Source of the DNA: Streptomyces asiaticus
GTDB lineage: Bacteria > Actinomycetota > Actinomycetes > Streptomycetales > Streptomycetaceae
DNA: 64,000 nt
NCBI RefSeq assembly: GCF_018138715.1
Contig: NZ_JAGSHX010000006.1
Span: forward strand, 5,766,001-5,830,000
Reading direction: 5' to 3'
Positions 63,357 through 64,000 of the stretch are shown here, one piece after another; position 1 is the first letter of the stretch; each line of letters opens with the position of its first letter. Both the position numbers and the translations under genes were made by a program. Under the pieces are notes generated by a model. The model was given only the letters and a program-made list of their open reading frames with translations. It was not told the DNA's origin and did not search any database.

Positions 63357-64000
63357 TCACTCCCCCCGGCGCCGGATCTTGTTGCCGAGCCAGACCAGCG
63401 GATCGTACTTACGGTCCGCCGCCCGCTCCTTCAGCGGGATCAGCGCATTGTCGGTGATCTTGATCTGCTCGGGGCAGACCTCCGTACAGCACTTGGTGAT
63501 GTTGCAGTAGCCCAGCCCGTGCTCCTCCTGGGCGGTGCTCTTGCGGTCAAGACCGGTCTCGGCCGCCGCGTCCAGCGGATGCATGTCCAGCTCCGCGACC
63601 CGCATCAGGAACCGCGGCCCGGCGAACGCCTCCTTGTTCTCCTCGAAGTCCCGCACCACATGGCAGGTGTCCTGGCACAGGAAGCACTCGATGCACTTGC
63701 GGAACTCCTGGGACCGGCCCACGTCCTCCTGCCACATCCGGTACTCGCCCGGACCCAGCCCCTTCGGGGGCACGAAGGACGGCACCTCACGGGCCTTGGC
63801 GTAGTTGAACGACACATCCGTCACCAGGTCCCGCACCACCGGGAAGGCCCGCAGCGGGGTGATGGTGATCGTCTCGTTCCGTTCGAACACCGACATCCGG
63901 GTCATGCACAGCAGCCGGGGCCGGCCGTTGACCTCGGCGCTGCACGAACCGCATTTGCCCGCCTTGCAGTTCCAGCGGACCGCCAGGTCGGGGGCCTGGG
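63357..64000 (-). CDS. Succinate dehydrogenase/fumarate reductase iron-sulfur subunit (5' end beyond window)
   Basis: The N-terminal part is cut by the right edge. Visible is the 2Fe-2S end (NCKAGKCGSCSAEVNGRP, LLCM), then the C-terminal ferredoxin domain with CIECFLCQDTC for one cluster and KCCTEVCPEQIKI for the other. The tail RKYDPLVWLGNKIRRRGE is in an open frame to the stop at 63357. The subunit passes electrons between the flavoprotein and the quinone-binding membrane anchor. The partner genes must lie to the right. Whether succinate oxidation or fumarate reduction is the role is not shown. Confidence 0.92.
   Translation of the reverse strand, partial: QAPDLAVRWNCKAGKCGSCSAEVNGRPRLLCMTRMSVFERNETITITPLRAFPVVRDLVTDVSFNYAKAREVPSFVPPKGLGPGEYRMWQEDVGRSQEFRKCIECFLCQDTCHVVRDFEENKEAFAGPRFLMRVAELDMHPLDAAAETGLDRKSTAQEEHGLGYCNITKCCTEVCPEQIKITDNALIPLKERAADRKYDPLVWLGNKIRRRGE

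Overview
The window has very high G+C, GTG/TTG starts, many 4-bp ATGA/GTGA gene overlaps, WhiB-like and BldC/MerR-like regulators, XRE-DUF5753/DUF397 modules and SpoIIE-type PP2C phosphatases. Together these point to a Streptomyces (or very close actinomycete) chromosome. Much of it looks like conserved core: class II and class I fumarases, a WhiB-like protein, glpX, xseB-xseA, ispH, ppgK and ychF. Accessory DNA is inserted between these blocks. No rRNA, tRNA or CRISPR array was seen.

Layout. 0-4.4 kb: PadR/ABC-ATPase/FtsX-permease operon (permease cut by the left edge) and an SPFH protein coupled to a ribbon-helix-helix protein. 4.6-6.9 kb: bifunctional penicillin-binding protein. 6.9-11.9 kb: a probable quinate/shikimate-to-protocatechuate module (Nramp-fold transporter lacking the metal motif, 3-dehydroshikimate dehydratase, shikimate/quinate dehydrogenase) with a divergent TetR regulator and a clear operator. 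11.9-17.7 kb: SpoIIE phosphatase/anti-sigma-like kinase, methyltransferase, DUF402 protein, class II fumarase. 17.7-22.2 kb: a MatA/MatB-like pair (deacetylase-GT2 fusion, predicted poly-N-acetylglucosamine-type polymer) divergent from a secreted GH18 enzyme.

22.3-28.3 kb is an accessory island. It holds an XRE(DUF5753)-DUF397 pair, a second XRE(DUF5753)-DUF6879 operon, a methyltransferase with a conserved hypothetical partner, and several very small genes. Two of these small genes, and probably a third, are broken by frameshifts or an in-frame stop. At 28.5-31.6 kb the class I fumarase is followed by a stand-alone TnpB (no TnpA), with a terminal hairpin that looks like the end of an omega-RNA.

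31.9-41.3 kb is mostly core: DUF1707/LiaF-like protein, WhiB-like protein, GlpX, DUF4245, nitroreductase/malonic semialdehyde reductase, exonuclease VII, IspH, PpgK, DUF6542, YchF. 41.4-45.7 kb is a cold-shock/stress group (MerR-like, GvpU-like, conserved 102-aa protein, CBS pair, DEAD-box helicase, CspA). 46.0-51.2 kb is a TetR-controlled catabolic cluster: MFS transporter, creatininase-family amidohydrolase, propionyl-CoA synthetase-type ligase. 51.3-64 kb has an F420/NADP reductase-like protein, a Uma2 protein, a secreted M1 peptidase, a GntR regulator upstream of an NCS1 permease with a cysteine-rich tail, an APC permease, a SPOR-like protein, a Nudix hydrolase, a PAS-GAF-SpoIIE-HATPase protein, two tandem-repeat arrays, and the start of a succinate dehydrogenase/fumarate reductase iron-sulfur subunit gene cut by the right edge.

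The most unusual points are the Nramp-like protein in an aromatic-acid cluster, the solo TnpB with a readable guide boundary, the decayed accessory operon at 24.5-28.3 kb, the MFS/creatininase/PrpE cluster of unknown substrate, and the Cys-rich tail on the NCS1 permease. Family names come from recognising motifs by eye; no database search was run.
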